Shown here: piece after piece, positions 19,783 through 29,483 of the stretch
Position numbering within the stretch: position 1 is the first letter of the stretch
Layout: each line of letters starts with the position of its first letter
Origin: Polynucleobacter alcilacus
Lineage (GTDB): Bacteria > Pseudomonadota > Gammaproteobacteria > Burkholderiales > Burkholderiaceae
Assembly: GCF_018881545.1 (NCBI RefSeq)
Contig: NZ_JACVQD010000001.1
Span: 338,039-402,038, forward strand
Direction: 5' to 3'
DNA: 64,000 bases
Made by a program: the position numbers and the translations under genes
Notes under the pieces: generated by a model
Databases searched by the model: none
Seen by the model: only the letters and a program-made list of their open reading frames with translations
Told to the model about the DNA's origin: nothing

Positions 19783-19935
19783 AAAGCACCCCTTCTTCTA
19801 CACTTGTGCAACATAGGTGGTAACCGACGGTTACGCTTCCTGTACCTAGAAGCACTTCAAACTGCCAGCATCTTCAGTTATTCACTGCTGATGCCTCCCT
19901 ACTTAAGAAAAAGATCACTCTTACGAGTTGCCTTT
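19783..19935 (-). promoter_or_regulatory. infC-rpmI intercistronic leader with hairpin (candidate L20 control region)
   Basis: A 153-base gap inside an otherwise tight operon. It contains a GTAACC-GTC-GGTTAC type hairpin (19820-19834). In other bacteria, L20 represses rpmI-rplT through a structured leader in this place, so this is a candidate for the same control. The hairpin is seen directly; protein binding is inferred from position. Confidence 0.4.
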
Positions 19936-20460
19936 TTACTTAGCCTTGCGAATGGGAGCCAATACCATCACCATCTGGCGGCCTTCCATTTTTGGAAACT
20001 GTTCAACTTGGCCATGCTCTACAAGGTCCAACTTCAAACGTTCCAACATTCTTGCGCCGATTTCTTGATGGGCCATTTCACGACCCCGAAACCGTAACGT
20101 AATCTTTGTCTTATCGCCATCTTCCAAAAAGCGGATTAAATTGCGTAGCTTCACACCGTAGTCACCATCATCAGTGCCAGGACGGAATTTCACTTCCTTC
20201 ACCTGAATCACCTTTTGCTTCAGCTTCGCTTCATGCATCCGCTTCGCTTCTTGGTACTTGAATTTCCCAAAGTCCATGATTCGAACTACAGGTGGTTCAG
20301 CAGTTGGAGCAATTTCCACCAAATCGGTTTCTTTCTCTTCCGCCAAAGCCAAGGCTTCACTCAACTTAACTACACCGATGGGCTCTCCATCAATTCCAAT
20401 CAAACGCACTTCAGGAGCAGTAATTTCCCGGTTAATGCGCTGCAATTTTTCAGTAGCGAT
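19936..20460 (-). CDS. infC: Translation initiation factor IF-3, probable AUC start
   Basis: IF-3 binds the 30S subunit and discriminates against non-canonical start codons. The protein reads [21 protein letters not shown] onward, with [21 protein letters not shown] and [14 protein letters not shown] as in all IF-3. An in-frame TTG at 20445 would give a shorter protein, but it is 24 bases from the ribosome-binding site AAAGGA (20470-20475) and would lose the conserved N-terminal residues. ATC at 20458-20460 is 9 bases from that site and fits family N-termini. E. coli infC likewise uses a rare codon (AUU) for autoregulation. Length about 174 residues. Confidence 0.93.
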   Translation of the reverse strand: MATEKLQRINREITAPEVRLIGIDGEPIGVVKLSEALALAEEKETDLVEIAPTAEPPVVRIMDFGKFKYQEAKRMHEAKLKQKVIQVKEVKFRPGTDDGDYGVKLRNLIRFLEDGDKTKITLRFRGREMAHQEIGARMLERLKLDLVEHGQVEQFPKMEGRQMVMVLAPIRKAK

Positions 20461-20475
20461 ATTCTTAATTCCTTT
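20458..20475 (-). promoter_or_regulatory. infC ribosome-binding site and non-canonical AUC start
   Basis: AAAGGA (20470-20475 on the minus strand) followed after 9 bases by ATC (20460-20458). No ATG or GTG occurs in frame between this site and the conserved RINREI region. IF-3 rejects such codons, giving a simple feedback loop as described for E. coli infC. Confidence 0.7.
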
Positions 20476-20502
20476 AAAAAAACAATAAAGACCACTCCAC
20501 CC

Positions 20503-22425
20503 CTAGCTAGGCTCGGGTCCGACTTTCTGGGATATATCCTGCTGGAGTCGGGCAACGAAGGCATCAAGAGGCATTACGCCTAAATCCACTCCGCCACGGG
20601 CACGAACGGCCACCGTATTACTTTCAGACTCTTTATCTCCAACAACTAGCAAAAATGGGATCTTCTGTAATGCGTGCTCGCGTATTTTATACGTAATTTT
20701 CTCATTCCGCAAATCGGATTCCACTCTAAACCCTTGTTTTTTCAGCAATTGCTGCACTTGTTGTGCATATGCAGCAGAATTTCCGGAGATATTCAGGACT
20801 ACCGCCTGGGTAGGAGCAAGCCATACAGGCATGTTTCCAGCGTGGTTTTCAATCAAAATACCGATAAATCGCTCTAAAGAGCCCACGATTGCCCGATGGA
20901 GCATCACTGGGGTCTTACGGCTGTTATCTTCGGCAACGTATTCAGCACCCAAACGCGCTGGCATCGAGAAATCTACCTGAATCGTGCCGCATTGCCAGGT
21001 ACGTCCAATTGAGTCTTTAAGGTGATATTCGATCTTGGGACCATAAAAAGCGCCCTCGCCTGGTAATTCTTCCCATTCTTGGCCAGAAGCCTTTAGGGCG
21101 CCACGCAGGGCCTCTTCCGCTTTATCCCAAATCGCATCGTCACCAACCCGCTTTGCGGGACGTAAGGCTAATTTCACTGCAACCTCGGTAAAGCCAAAAT
21201 CTTGATAAACAGCGCGTACCGCCTTATCAAATGCCGCTACTTCAGGCTGAATCTGATCTTCGGTACAGAAAATGTGACCATCGTCTTGTGTAAAACCACG
21301 CACGCGCATTAAGCCATGCAGCGCACCGGAGGGTTCATTGCGGTGACATTGACCAAACTCACCAAAACGCAATGGCAATTCACGATAGCTATGCAAGCCT
21401 GAGTTATAAATTTGGACATGGCCAGGACAGTTCATGGGCTTTAATGCATAGGCCCGATTCTCTGACTCTGTGGTGAACATATTTTCTTTGTAGTTCTCCC
21501 AATGGCCTGATTTTTCCCAAAGACCCCGATCCAAAATTTGTGGGGCCTTCACTTCTTGATAGCCTTCTTGCTGATACACGCGGCGCATGTATTGCTCAAG
21601 CTCTTGCCAAATTGACCAGCCTTTTGGATGCCAAAACACTAAGCCGGGAGCCTCAGGTTGAAAGTGAAAGAGGTCCAGTAATTTGGCAAGGCGTCGGTGA
21701 TCCCGTTTCTCTGCTTCCTCCAACATGAGCAAATACGCATCTTGATCTTCTTTGCGCAACCAGGCTGTGCCATAAATCCGCTGCAACATCTCATTCTTGC
21801 TATCGCCGCGCCAATAAGCACCGGCAACACTTTGCAATTTAAATACTTTTAACTTTCCAGTCGATGGGACATGGGGGCCACGACATAAGTCGGTGAACTT
21901 GCCTTCGGCATAAAGAGAAACATCTTCGCCTTGCGGAATGCTGGCAATGAGTTCTGCTTTGTAGTGCTCGCCTTGCTCTTTAAAAAACTGGACAGCTTCA
22001 TCACGCGGCATCACAGTGCGTGTTACAGGCTCATCCTTCTTAGCAAGCTCAGCCATCTTCTTTTCAAGAGCGGCTAAGTCATCTGGTGTAAAGGGACGGT
22101 GATAAGAGAAGTCATAATAAAAACCATTCTCTACAACCGGGCCAATGGTTACTTGCGCTTCCGGAAATAATTCTTTAACGGCGTATGCCAATAAGTGCGC
22201 AGTGGAGTGTCGAATGATTTCTAGTGCTTCAGGACTTTTATCAGTGATGATCGCTAATTGACTATCTTGATCAATCACAAAACTGGTGTCGACCATTTTG
22301 CCGTCAACGATGCCACCTAAAGCTGCTTTTGCAAGACCACTACCGATACTTTGAGCAACATCCGCAACACGAACTGGGGCCTCAAACTCACGTTTTGATC
22401 CATCGGGCAGAGTAACTACAAGCAT
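20503..22425 (-). CDS. threS: Threonyl-tRNA synthetase
   Basis: Class II synthetase (thrS) for tRNA-Thr. 640 residues: TGS domain (1-62), an editing domain with the HSTAHLL zinc/His motif (about 73-79) and the late CRGPH element, a catalytic core with the zinc-binding [10 protein letters not shown], and the C-terminal anticodon-binding domain. It heads the thrS-infC-rpmI-rplT-pheST-ihfA-merR run; the gap to infC is only 42 bases. Standard symbol is thrS. Confidence 0.95.
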   Translation of the reverse strand: MLVVTLPDGSKREFEAPVRVADVAQSIGSGLAKAALGGIVDGKMVDTSFVIDQDSQLAIITDKSPEALEIIRHSTAHLLAYAVKELFPEAQVTIGPVVENGFYYDFSYHRPFTPDDLAALEKKMAELAKKDEPVTRTVMPRDEAVQFFKEQGEHYKAELIASIPQGEDVSLYAEGKFTDLCRGPHVPSTGKLKVFKLQSVAGAYWRGDSKNEMLQRIYGTAWLRKEDQDAYLLMLEEAEKRDHRRLAKLLDLFHFQPEAPGLVFWHPKGWSIWQELEQYMRRVYQQEGYQEVKAPQILDRGLWEKSGHWENYKENMFTTESENRAYALKPMNCPGHVQIYNSGLHSYRELPLRFGEFGQCHRNEPSGALHGLMRVRGFTQDDGHIFCTEDQIQPEVAAFDKAVRAVYQDFGFTEVAVKLALRPAKRVGDDAIWDKAEEALRGALKASGQEWEELPGEGAFYGPKIEYHLKDSIGRTWQCGTIQVDFSMPARLGAEYVAEDNSRKTPVMLHRAIVGSLERFIGILIENHAGNMPVWLAPTQAVVLNISGNSAAYAQQVQQLLKKQGFRVESDLRNEKITYKIREHALQKIPFLLVVGDKESESNTVAVRARGGVDLGVMPLDAFVARLQQDISQKVGPEPS

Positions 22426-22490
22426 GGTGACTCCATTTTGTTTATCAACGGCATTATTTACTACGACACTACAGACATCTACTAAAAAGA

Positions 22491-22519
22491 AAGCGCGGTA
22501 GCTTTGGGCAACCGCGCTT
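22491..22519 (-). terminator. Terminator after tRNA-Val
   Basis: Perfect 9-base stem (22491-22499 with 22511-22519) and an 11-base loop. On the minus strand it is followed by a T-rich run (TTCTTTTT). It separates the tRNA-Val transcript from thrS, implying that thrS has its own promoter in the remaining 65 bases. Confidence 0.8.
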
Positions 22520-22532
22520 GGGTCTTATTCGT

Positions 22533-22609
22533 TGGTAGGCTCGATTGGACTCGAACCAACGACCCCCACCATGTCAAGGTGGTGCTCTAACCAGCTGAGC
22601 TACGAGCCT
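22533..22609 (-). tRNA. tRNA-Val (anticodon GAC)
   Basis: 77-base cloverleaf on the minus strand: acceptor AGGCTCG pairing with CGAGCCT, D-arm GCTC...GAGC, anticodon stem CCACC/GGTGG with loop TTGACAT (anticodon GAC), T-arm GTTGG-TTCGAGT-CCAAT, discriminator A and encoded CCA. It reads GUC/GUU valine codons. The first pair is A1-U72 rather than G-C. Confidence 0.95.
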
Positions 22610-22686
22610 AAAAAGAGGATTTTACCCTATTGACTGACTTCTTGGCACAGCGCCAGCATTAGCGGATTTGTAATGGCAAAGGTCTC

Positions 22687-23940
22687 TTAAAACTTTTTTC
22701 TCAAAAGATAGAGACCAATTCCAAAATTCAGCACCCCTAAACTGGCTACGTAAAAGGCTGGGGCCATGCTGGTAAAAGGGATTGTTAAGCTAATGAATAT
22801 GGGGGTGAGGCCACCCAATACGGCATAGGTTACGTTGTAAGAAAACGAGAGTCCTGAAAAACGCACCTCAGGAGGAAATGAAAGTACTCCAATCGTGGGT
22901 GTTAGGGCAATCACACCAACAAAAAATCCATTGAGGCCATAGAGTAAAAAAAGATGGTCATGTGAAATAGCCACTTGCTGGTAAAGCAGAAGTGCACTGC
23001 TCACAAGCCCAATTGAACCCAGCAACATTACTTTACCTACGCCAAATTTTCCGGCCAAGGCACCAAATACTAAGCATCCCATCGTGAGGCACACTGTAGC
23101 CAAGCCATTTGCTTCGAGCGCCAGTTTTGGTGAGACTTTAAAAACGGTTTGTAGCAACGTTGGTGTGATTAAGATCATGGTGACGATAGAGGCTGCCAAG
23201 ACCCAACTCACCAGTGCCGTCAAAATTACGGCAGGCTTATGCTCTAGCAAAACACGTTTTAATGGAATCCCAGTACCCTGGATATTTTTTTGCATCGCCT
23301 GAAACACGGGGGTCTCATGTAACCACTGCCTAAGCAAGACTGCCACGATGCCGAACGCGCCACCCGCGATAAAAGGAATGCGCCAAGCAAAACTCAATAT
23401 CTCAGCTGGGGTATATAAGGTATTGATTGCCAAAGCCACCATGGCCCCAAGAAAAATACCGCCAGTTAAGCCTGCGGTCAATGCGGCACAAGCAAAGCTA
23501 ATGTACTTGGGTGGCACATGTTCTGAAACAAATACCCATGCCCCGGGAACCTCACCACCAATTGCGGCTCCTTGTAGCATTCTAAATAAGAGCAACAGCA
23601 TCGGAGCATAAATACCAATATCTTCATACGTTGGTGCAAAACCCATCAGCAGAGTTGGCACCGCCATCAAAAAGATGCTGAGCGTAAACATCTTCTTTCT
23701 ACCGCGGGTGTCGCCAAAATGCGCCATCACAATCCCGCCGACGGGTCTGACTAAATAACCGGCGGCAAAAATACAAAAGGTCTGTAATTGACTCAACCAC
23801 TCAGGCATCGTAGGCGGAAAAAATAGGGCGCCAATGGTATGAGCAAAATAGATAAAGATAATGAAGTCATAGAACTCAAGGACGCCACCCAAAGCGGAGA
23901 GGCTGAGTACTTTGATGTGAGAGCGATCGAGAGATTCCAT
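22687..23940 (-). CDS. MFS transporter (metabolite:H+ symporter type)
   Basis: A 417-residue, 12-helix major facilitator. The loop between helices 2 and 3 reads GGIVMAHFGDTRGRKKMF, the MFS A-motif, and helix 1 begins GGVLEFYDFIIF as in the ProP/ShiA-like metabolite:proton symporters. LLFRMLQGAAIGGEVPGAWVFVSE matches the helix 4-5 signature of that group. The usual long C-terminal coiled coil of ProP is missing. The substrate (organic acid, osmolyte or similar) cannot be predicted. No operon partner: relA upstream ends 57 bases away. Confidence 0.8.
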   Translation of the reverse strand: MESLDRSHIKVLSLSALGGVLEFYDFIIFIYFAHTIGALFFPPTMPEWLSQLQTFCIFAAGYLVRPVGGIVMAHFGDTRGRKKMFTLSIFLMAVPTLLMGFAPTYEDIGIYAPMLLLLFRMLQGAAIGGEVPGAWVFVSEHVPPKYISFACAALTAGLTGGIFLGAMVALAINTLYTPAEILSFAWRIPFIAGGAFGIVAVLLRQWLHETPVFQAMQKNIQGTGIPLKRVLLEHKPAVILTALVSWVLAASIVTMILITPTLLQTVFKVSPKLALEANGLATVCLTMGCLVFGALAGKFGVGKVMLLGSIGLVSSALLLYQQVAISHDHLFLLYGLNGFFVGVIALTPTIGVLSFPPEVRFSGLSFSYNVTYAVLGGLTPIFISLTIPFTSMAPAFYVASLGVLNFGIGLYLLRKKF

Positions 23941-23997
23941 GCGGCGCCTATGATTTCTTGTTGAGACTGCATTAATGCAATATTGATCGAGACTGTA

Positions 23998-26046
23998 TCA
24001 CCGGCGACGCACTTGGGTGACCCCTTTGACCTCTTCTAGGCTATTTTGAACTACGCGTAGCACTTCAGAATCTTTTACTTCAAGTGTTAAAAGGATCTGC
24101 GTCAGCCCTTTTTTGGCAGATTTACGCAAATCAATCACATGCACACCTTGGCGCGTCAGAATTTCAAATAACTCTTTCATGAGCTCTGGTCGGTCCAGAC
24201 CACTCACTACTAAATCCGCAGGAAATACCCGCTTTTGCTCATCACTAGGAAGTGGACTTGCCGCTGAGGCAGTCCAAGCAGTTTGAATCACCCGCTCAGG
24301 CGCTCGCTCTACTAGACCCCGAAAAGTTTTGCATGAGCGCCGATGAATGGAGACTCCCCTACCCTGAGTAACAAATCCTGCAATAGCATCCGGAGGAACC
24401 GGTCTACAACAACGTGCTAGCTGCGTTAGTAAAGAATCTACGCCAACTACTAATACATCGCCACTTTGGGCAGCCTTACGCGAACTACTTCTCAGAACAA
24501 TTTCTGGAGCGGCAACTTTCGCTTCTGCGTTTACTTCAAGCTTGTGCTCGGTAGGTTTGTGAGTAAGGCCAGTTTCTTCATCATCTAGCGCATTGAACCA
24601 AGCGCGCACTCTTTGGCGTGCCCTTTGTGAGCGGAGATAGTGTTTATCGGGGCTAATCCAATCCCGTGATGGGCCACCATGCTTGACTGTAATGATCTCA
24701 ATCGTCTGGCCATTTTGCAGAGCTGTTTCTAGGGTTACCATTGCACCATCAACCCGAGCACCCCTACAGCGATGCCCTAAACTAGTATGAACGGCATAAG
24801 CAAAGTCAATTGGGGTAGAACCCTTTTCCAAAGAAATCACTTTACCTAATGGCGTAAGAACGTAGATGTGATCATCTATTTCATGGTGTTTGAGTTGCTC
24901 CCAAGCATCTTCTTTCCAGGAAATGAGTTGTCTTGCCCAGGCAATTTGCCGCTCGTAGGCTACGTCAGCACTATGCGTTCCCTGTTGATGAGTGACTTGA
25001 GGTTTGTTTACCTTAGTCGGATTGGGTGGAGTAGCCATCCCTACATAGGCACCCTCTTTATAGCGCCAGTGTGCAGCCAAACCATACTCTGCTTGTTGAT
25101 GCATTTCATGCGTACGCACTTGGATCTCAAATGCGGTGCCATCTTCATTCATGACCACCGTATGGAGCGATTGATAGCCATTGGGCTTAGGCCTTGCAAT
25201 GTAATCATCAAACTCGCGTGGTACTGGTTGCCAAACGTTATGCACAATGCCCAGTACCGCATAGCAAGACTTCACATCAGCTACTAGCACTCTAAATGCC
25301 CTGACATCGTATAAATCCGCAAAGTCGAGTGATTTGCCCTGCATCTTTTTCCAAATGCTATAGATATGCTTAGGCCGGCCCAGAACCTCACCTGCGATCT
25401 GCGCTGCTTTTAACTCTTCTTGCAGTTGTAAAACAATGCGCTCAATAAATAGCTGCCGCTCGATTCTCTTCGCATCTAACATCTTGGCAATATCACGATA
25501 GATGTCTGGAGACATCGCTCTAAAAGCCAAGTCCTCCATCTCCCATTTCATTTGCCAAATACCCAAACGATTGGCTAAGGAGGCATCGATATTCAGAATC
25601 TCCTCAGCCCAAGCTGAAGGCATGGCGATTTTTTCTTGTGTAATCCAGCGTAAGGTTTGTAAACGCGATGAAAGATAAATAAGCACTACTCGCAGATCAT
25701 CACCAAATGCCAGAAGCATCTTGCGCAGCATTTCCTCTTGACCTGCAACGCTTAAGCCGCCATCGTGACGAACCAACTTTGAGCGCGCCTGACGTAAACC
25801 TCGATAACCAATCAGTAACTTAGCAGGCTCTTCACCAATCAGTTTGATCAGGGCCTCTTTACCATGCGTGCGCGCAATATTACTAGCCGCAATTAATGTC
25901 GTCTCATCTAAATTTAAGGTCTTCAGAATTTGCAAGACGCCACTTGCATGCAGCTCCGGTGGCTCTCCATACCATGCATCAACGAAAACAGTCGATTCCT
26001 TAAATGACTTATTTACAGCAGGTTCTGATGAGGGAGTGTTTGCCAT
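23998..26046 (-). CDS. relA: RelA-type (p)ppGpp synthetase
   Basis: Makes (p)ppGpp on stalled ribosomes in amino-acid starvation. About 682 residues. The N-terminal hydrolase-like domain lacks the HDxxED metal motif (the region reads LIGEEPAKLLIGYRGLRQ), so hydrolysis is not expected. The synthetase domain has EFDDYIARPKPNGYQSLHT; the E-x-D-D signature marks synthetase-only RelA rather than the R-x-K-D of bifunctional SpoT. TGS, a conserved-Cys region (ARCCRPVP) and a C-terminal ACT domain follow. The frame opens TTG-CCA-ATG; the ATG at 26046 is preferred. A SpoT for degradation should lie elsewhere. Confidence 0.93.
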   Translation of the reverse strand: MANTPSSEPAVNKSFKESTVFVDAWYGEPPELHASGVLQILKTLNLDETTLIAASNIARTHGKEALIKLIGEEPAKLLIGYRGLRQARSKLVRHDGGLSVAGQEEMLRKMLLAFGDDLRVVLIYLSSRLQTLRWITQEKIAMPSAWAEEILNIDASLANRLGIWQMKWEMEDLAFRAMSPDIYRDIAKMLDAKRIERQLFIERIVLQLQEELKAAQIAGEVLGRPKHIYSIWKKMQGKSLDFADLYDVRAFRVLVADVKSCYAVLGIVHNVWQPVPREFDDYIARPKPNGYQSLHTVVMNEDGTAFEIQVRTHEMHQQAEYGLAAHWRYKEGAYVGMATPPNPTKVNKPQVTHQQGTHSADVAYERQIAWARQLISWKEDAWEQLKHHEIDDHIYVLTPLGKVISLEKGSTPIDFAYAVHTSLGHRCRGARVDGAMVTLETALQNGQTIEIITVKHGGPSRDWISPDKHYLRSQRARQRVRAWFNALDDEETGLTHKPTEHKLEVNAEAKVAAPEIVLRSSSRKAAQSGDVLVVGVDSLLTQLARCCRPVPPDAIAGFVTQGRGVSIHRRSCKTFRGLVERAPERVIQTAWTASAASPLPSDEQKRVFPADLVVSGLDRPELMKELFEILTRQGVHVIDLRKSAKKGLTQILLTLEVKDSEVLRVVQNSLEEVKGVTQVRRR

Positions 26047-26062
26047 TGGCAACAGAAAGTAC

Positions 26063-27922
26063 TTAGCTGAAGAATTCTTTTGCTAAAGCAATTTGTTCTT
26101 GCTTTACAAATGCAGGCGCATGACCCACATTGGGAATCTCAATACTTCGCACATAAGGGTTGACTTTACACATCTCTGCAACGGTTGCTGCAGAAAGTAA
26201 ATCTGATACACCACCGCGCACAATCAACATAGGAATTTTGATTTGCTTAAAAGCGTGCCACAAGGCCATTTCACCGGCCTTGGCCATAATTGGGTTCACA
26301 GAGGCAAATGGTACCGAGATATCAGGGTCGTAATGCATGCCCCATAAGCCATTACGCTCGATCAACATGGGTCCGTTATAGGTTTCCCACTCCTCAGGCG
26401 TGTGTTCGCCAAAAGTGGAGCAAATTTCATTAAGGCGATTTAAGGCATCGGTTCGTTTGGGAAATGAAAATGGTTGGCCTACATAAGAACTTAAGCGCTT
26501 AATGGCCTCAGGCTCAATTTTGGGGCCTACATCATTAAGCAACATTCTACGAATTGGGGAATGCGGCATGGCGGCATACACCATACCAATTAGACCGCCC
26601 ATCGATGTACCAAACCAATCTACCTGTGACACACCAAGTGCTTTCACCAACTGCGCAATATCAGAAACGTATTGGGGAACTGCATAAAGCATTGGATTAC
26701 TTAAGCGATCTGAATCGCCCCTGCCAACGACATCTGGGCAAACCACGTAATAATCTTTACACATCGCTTCGGCAAGTGTCTTGAAGTCGCTACCGCGTCT
26801 TGTGAGACCATGAACACAAAGTAATACCTTGTCATTACTGGGATCGCCCCAAGTGTGATAAGCCATACGATGAGTTGAATCACCATGAGCACAATGAACA
26901 TAAAAAGTGTCGCCTTGATGAATCACTGGTGGTGAGCGAACTTCATCATGGGTATGCTCTTGATGCGTATGCTCATCCACACTACCAAATACTTCGGGCT
27001 GCAGAGTGACATGGTCAATGCCATGCTTATCGATGAGCATCGTATTGATACGAGACATGATGGCAGGCCAATCTTGCATTTCGTTAATTTCTATATGGCC
27101 TATCAGCGCCGGAAAGCTCGGTGTCATCTCCCAAACGTGCAGATCATGGACTGCTAGGACACCTGGCACCGCTCTCAAATCATTACCTACAGCCAAATAA
27201 TCGATATGCAGTGGCACACCTTCCATGAGGAAGTGATAGGACTCACGCAAAATTGAAATGGTCGATTTGAGAATTAAGAGAGAAACTAATATCGACAGAA
27301 TGGCATCGATTGGCATCCAGCCAGTGAACTGAATCACAACACCCGCAATTAAAGCAGCAACAGAACCCAGTAGATCGCCCATGACGTGCACTAATGCTGC
27401 ACGGGTATTTACACTCTTTTTATCCCGCGATAAAACCCAAGCAACAACAATATTCATTAATAAACCAATGGCGGCCACCACAGTGACTGTGAGGCCATCG
27501 ACTTTATGTGGATCATAGAAGCGGCTTATTGCCTCAAACACAATCCAAGCCACTAAAGCCAACATCACAATACTATTAACAAAGGCCGCTAGGGCTTCTG
27601 CCCTGCCAAAGCCAAAAGAATGTTTGGCAGATGGTGGACGCCGAGAAATAATTTGGGCCAGTAGAGCCAAGCCTAAGGCTGCAGCATCGGTCACCATATG
27701 CCCTGCATCGGAGATTAGCGCTAAGGAGTTTGCAAAATACGCTGCAGTTCCTTCTACCCCAGAGAAGCCCAGGGTGAGAACTAAGGCAATTAAAAGTAAG
27801 TTTTGATTAGAGACTTGTTTGCTGTGCGCATGCTTGGCATCACCCTTTTTGTGCGCATGTAAAGAATGTGGATCAGTCGCGTTCATTGTGGAAGCTTGGG
27901 AAGATGATTTGGGATCAATCAT
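26063..27922 (-). CDS. Fusion of CDF cation-efflux transporter and alpha/beta hydrolase
   Basis: One uninterrupted 619-residue frame with two complete families. Residues about 40-325 are a CzcD/ZitB-like cation diffusion facilitator: six helices, metal-site residues His75/Asp79 (DAGHMVTDA) and His179/Asp183 (HVMGD), and a cytoplasmic domain, with His-rich stretches at 19-33 and 318-325. Residues about 335-619 are an alpha/beta hydrolase: oxyanion HG at 371-372, nucleophile Ser440 in GTSMGG, Asp574 and His601. The hydrolase would sit in the cytoplasm beside the metal-binding domain. Efflux of Zn/Co/Cd-type ions is likely; the hydrolase substrate is unknown. Both active sites look intact. Confidence 0.85.
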   Translation of the reverse strand: MIDPKSSSQASTMNATDPHSLHAHKKGDAKHAHSKQVSNQNLLLIALVLTLGFSGVEGTAAYFANSLALISDAGHMVTDAAALGLALLAQIISRRPPSAKHSFGFGRAEALAAFVNSIVMLALVAWIVFEAISRFYDPHKVDGLTVTVVAAIGLLMNIVVAWVLSRDKKSVNTRAALVHVMGDLLGSVAALIAGVVIQFTGWMPIDAILSILVSLLILKSTISILRESYHFLMEGVPLHIDYLAVGNDLRAVPGVLAVHDLHVWEMTPSFPALIGHIEINEMQDWPAIMSRINTMLIDKHGIDHVTLQPEVFGSVDEHTHQEHTHDEVRSPPVIHQGDTFYVHCAHGDSTHRMAYHTWGDPSNDKVLLCVHGLTRRGSDFKTLAEAMCKDYYVVCPDVVGRGDSDRLSNPMLYAVPQYVSDIAQLVKALGVSQVDWFGTSMGGLIGMVYAAMPHSPIRRMLLNDVGPKIEPEAIKRLSSYVGQPFSFPKRTDALNRLNEICSTFGEHTPEEWETYNGPMLIERNGLWGMHYDPDISVPFASVNPIMAKAGEMALWHAFKQIKIPMLIVRGGVSDLLSAATVAEMCKVNPYVRSIEIPNVGHAPAFVKQEQIALAKEFFS

Positions 27923-27958
27923 ATTGGTCCCATTATTTCATTCATCCGCAGAAATTGC

Positions 27959-28609
27959 TCAGAAACCCGTTGTGTCAACAGGGGCACCTGTTTTAGCAAT
28001 CACTTCCTCTTTCGTTACGCCAGGAGCCAATTCAACTAAATTCAAACCCGAGCGAGTGATATCCAATACACATAGGTCCGTAATAATTTGACTGATGACA
28101 CCTACACCAGTCAGTGGCAATGTGCACTTAGGCAAAATTTTGAGCTCTTCAGTTCCGTCCTTCTTTTTGGCAACGTGCTCCATCAACACGACAACATGCT
28201 TTACGCCAGCGACTAAATCCATTGCGCCGCCCATGCCCTTCACCATTTTTCCTGGAATCATCCAGTTGGCTAGGTCACCATACTCACTCACTTGCATTGC
28301 ACCTAAGATGGCAATGTCAATTTTGCCACCGCGGATCATTCCAAATGAATCCGCAGATGAAAAAATGGAAGAGCCAGGCAATGTAGTAATGGTTTGCTTA
28401 CCTGCATTAATCAAGTCCGCATCAATTGTCTCTTCAGTCGGAAAGGGGCCGATTCCAAGCAAGCCATTTTCTGACTGCAGCCACACTTCCATATCTTTTG
28501 GTACATGGTTAGCCACTAAAGTCGGCATCCCAATCCCCAGGTTCACATAGTAACCATCTTTTAATTCTTTAGCAGCGCGTGCTGCCATCTCATCTCTAGT
28601 CCAAGGCAT
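27959..28609 (-). CDS. scoB: 3-oxoacid CoA-transferase subunit B
   Basis: Small subunit of succinyl-CoA:3-oxoacid CoA-transferase, which activates acetoacetate (or 3-oxoadipate) with CoA from succinyl-CoA. 216 residues. The catalytic glutamate is Glu47 in QSENGLLG, preceded by the [10 protein letters not shown] loop, and GGAMDLVAG is conserved. Paired with subunit A directly upstream (17-base gap). Acetoacetate versus 3-oxoadipate specificity (scoB or pcaJ/catJ) cannot be settled from sequence alone, but no aromatic-degradation genes are adjacent. Confidence 0.9.
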   Translation of the reverse strand: MPWTRDEMAARAAKELKDGYYVNLGIGMPTLVANHVPKDMEVWLQSENGLLGIGPFPTEETIDADLINAGKQTITTLPGSSIFSSADSFGMIRGGKIDIAILGAMQVSEYGDLANWMIPGKMVKGMGGAMDLVAGVKHVVVLMEHVAKKKDGTEELKILPKCTLPLTGVGVISQIITDLCVLDITRSGLNLVELAPGVTKEEVIAKTGAPVDTTGF

Positions 28610-28626
28610 ATCAATCTTTCTAAATA

Positions 28627-29325
28627 TTAAGCTGCTGTCAATGTGCGCTGTTCAATCCGCTTCTCTGGACTGGTATTTAGCACTAAGCGGTGTACATAAA
28701 TTCCAGGCGTATGAATTTGATCTGGATCCAATTGACCGTTCTCAACAATTTCTTCTACTTCAGCAACGGTGATCTTGCCGGCCATGGCTACAACTGGGTT
28801 GAAATTCCGTGCGGTATAGCGATAAATCAAATTACCTGATTTATCTGCTTTCCAGGCTTTTACTAAAGAAATGTCTGAAACGATTGCACGTTCCATGATG
28901 TATTTCTCACCATCAAATTCTTTTACTTCTTTACCTTCGGCTACCAAGGTACCCACACCTGTTTTAGTGTAGAAAGCAGGAATGCCGCAACCACCCGCGC
29001 GCAATTTTTCCGCTAAGGTGCCTTGAGGAGTGAACTCCAACTCCAACTCACCCGCTAGATACTGGCGTTCAAACTCTTTGTTTTCACCAACGTAAGAAGC
29101 AACCATCTTCTTTACTTGACGAGAATTCAATAGCAAGCCTAAGCCAAAGCCATCTACACCGGCGTTATTGGCAATCGCAGTTAAATTCTGTGCGCCTAAA
29201 TCCTTGACCGCCTGAATCAGTGCTTCAGGAATACCGCATAGACCAAAGCCACCAACAGCCAGCCTTTGTCCGTCTTTCAAAATATCCCTCAGGGCGTCTA
29301 CTGCCGATGGGTAGGTTTTATTCAT
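28627..29325 (-). CDS. scoA: 3-oxoacid CoA-transferase subunit A
   Basis: Large-chain partner of the CoA-transferase. 232 residues with [13 protein letters not shown] near the N-terminus (CoA-binding loop), then [13 protein letters not shown] and [10 protein letters not shown], as in family I CoA-transferases. Forms the heterotetramer with the downstream subunit B. Divergent from the ETF-QO gene across 158 bases, which must hold both promoters; no clear operator is seen there. Confidence 0.9.
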   Translation of the reverse strand: MNKTYPSAVDALRDILKDGQRLAVGGFGLCGIPEALIQAVKDLGAQNLTAIANNAGVDGFGLGLLLNSRQVKKMVASYVGENKEFERQYLAGELELEFTPQGTLAEKLRAGGCGIPAFYTKTGVGTLVAEGKEVKEFDGEKYIMERAIVSDISLVKAWKADKSGNLIYRYTARNFNPVVAMAGKITVAEVEEIVENGQLDPDQIHTPGIYVHRLVLNTSPEKRIEQRTLTAA

Positions 29326-29483
29326 AACTTTGTCCTAATATTGCCAAAATGGGTAAGAAAGTAATCATAACGCTTCAGACCTCCCGGCCCAGCCGGTCTC
29401 GGCACTCATTTGGTTTTTAGCTATTAGAACTAAACTAAAGGGGGCTGAAACGCCTATATTTTAAGAAATTCCGGAGAATTTGA

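Noticed and set aside
20445-20447. TTG as infC start
   Set aside because: 24 bases from the ribosome-binding site and removes conserved N-terminal residues; ATC at 20460 fits better.
22533-22609. A1-U72 pair in tRNA-Val as an oddity
   Set aside because: The rest of the cloverleaf is regular with encoded CCA; this pair probably occurs in related species and does not indicate a pseudogene.
22687-23940. Possible proline/betaine specificity of the MFS transporter
   Set aside because: It shares the general symporter motifs, but lacks the ProP C-terminal coiled coil; substrate left open.
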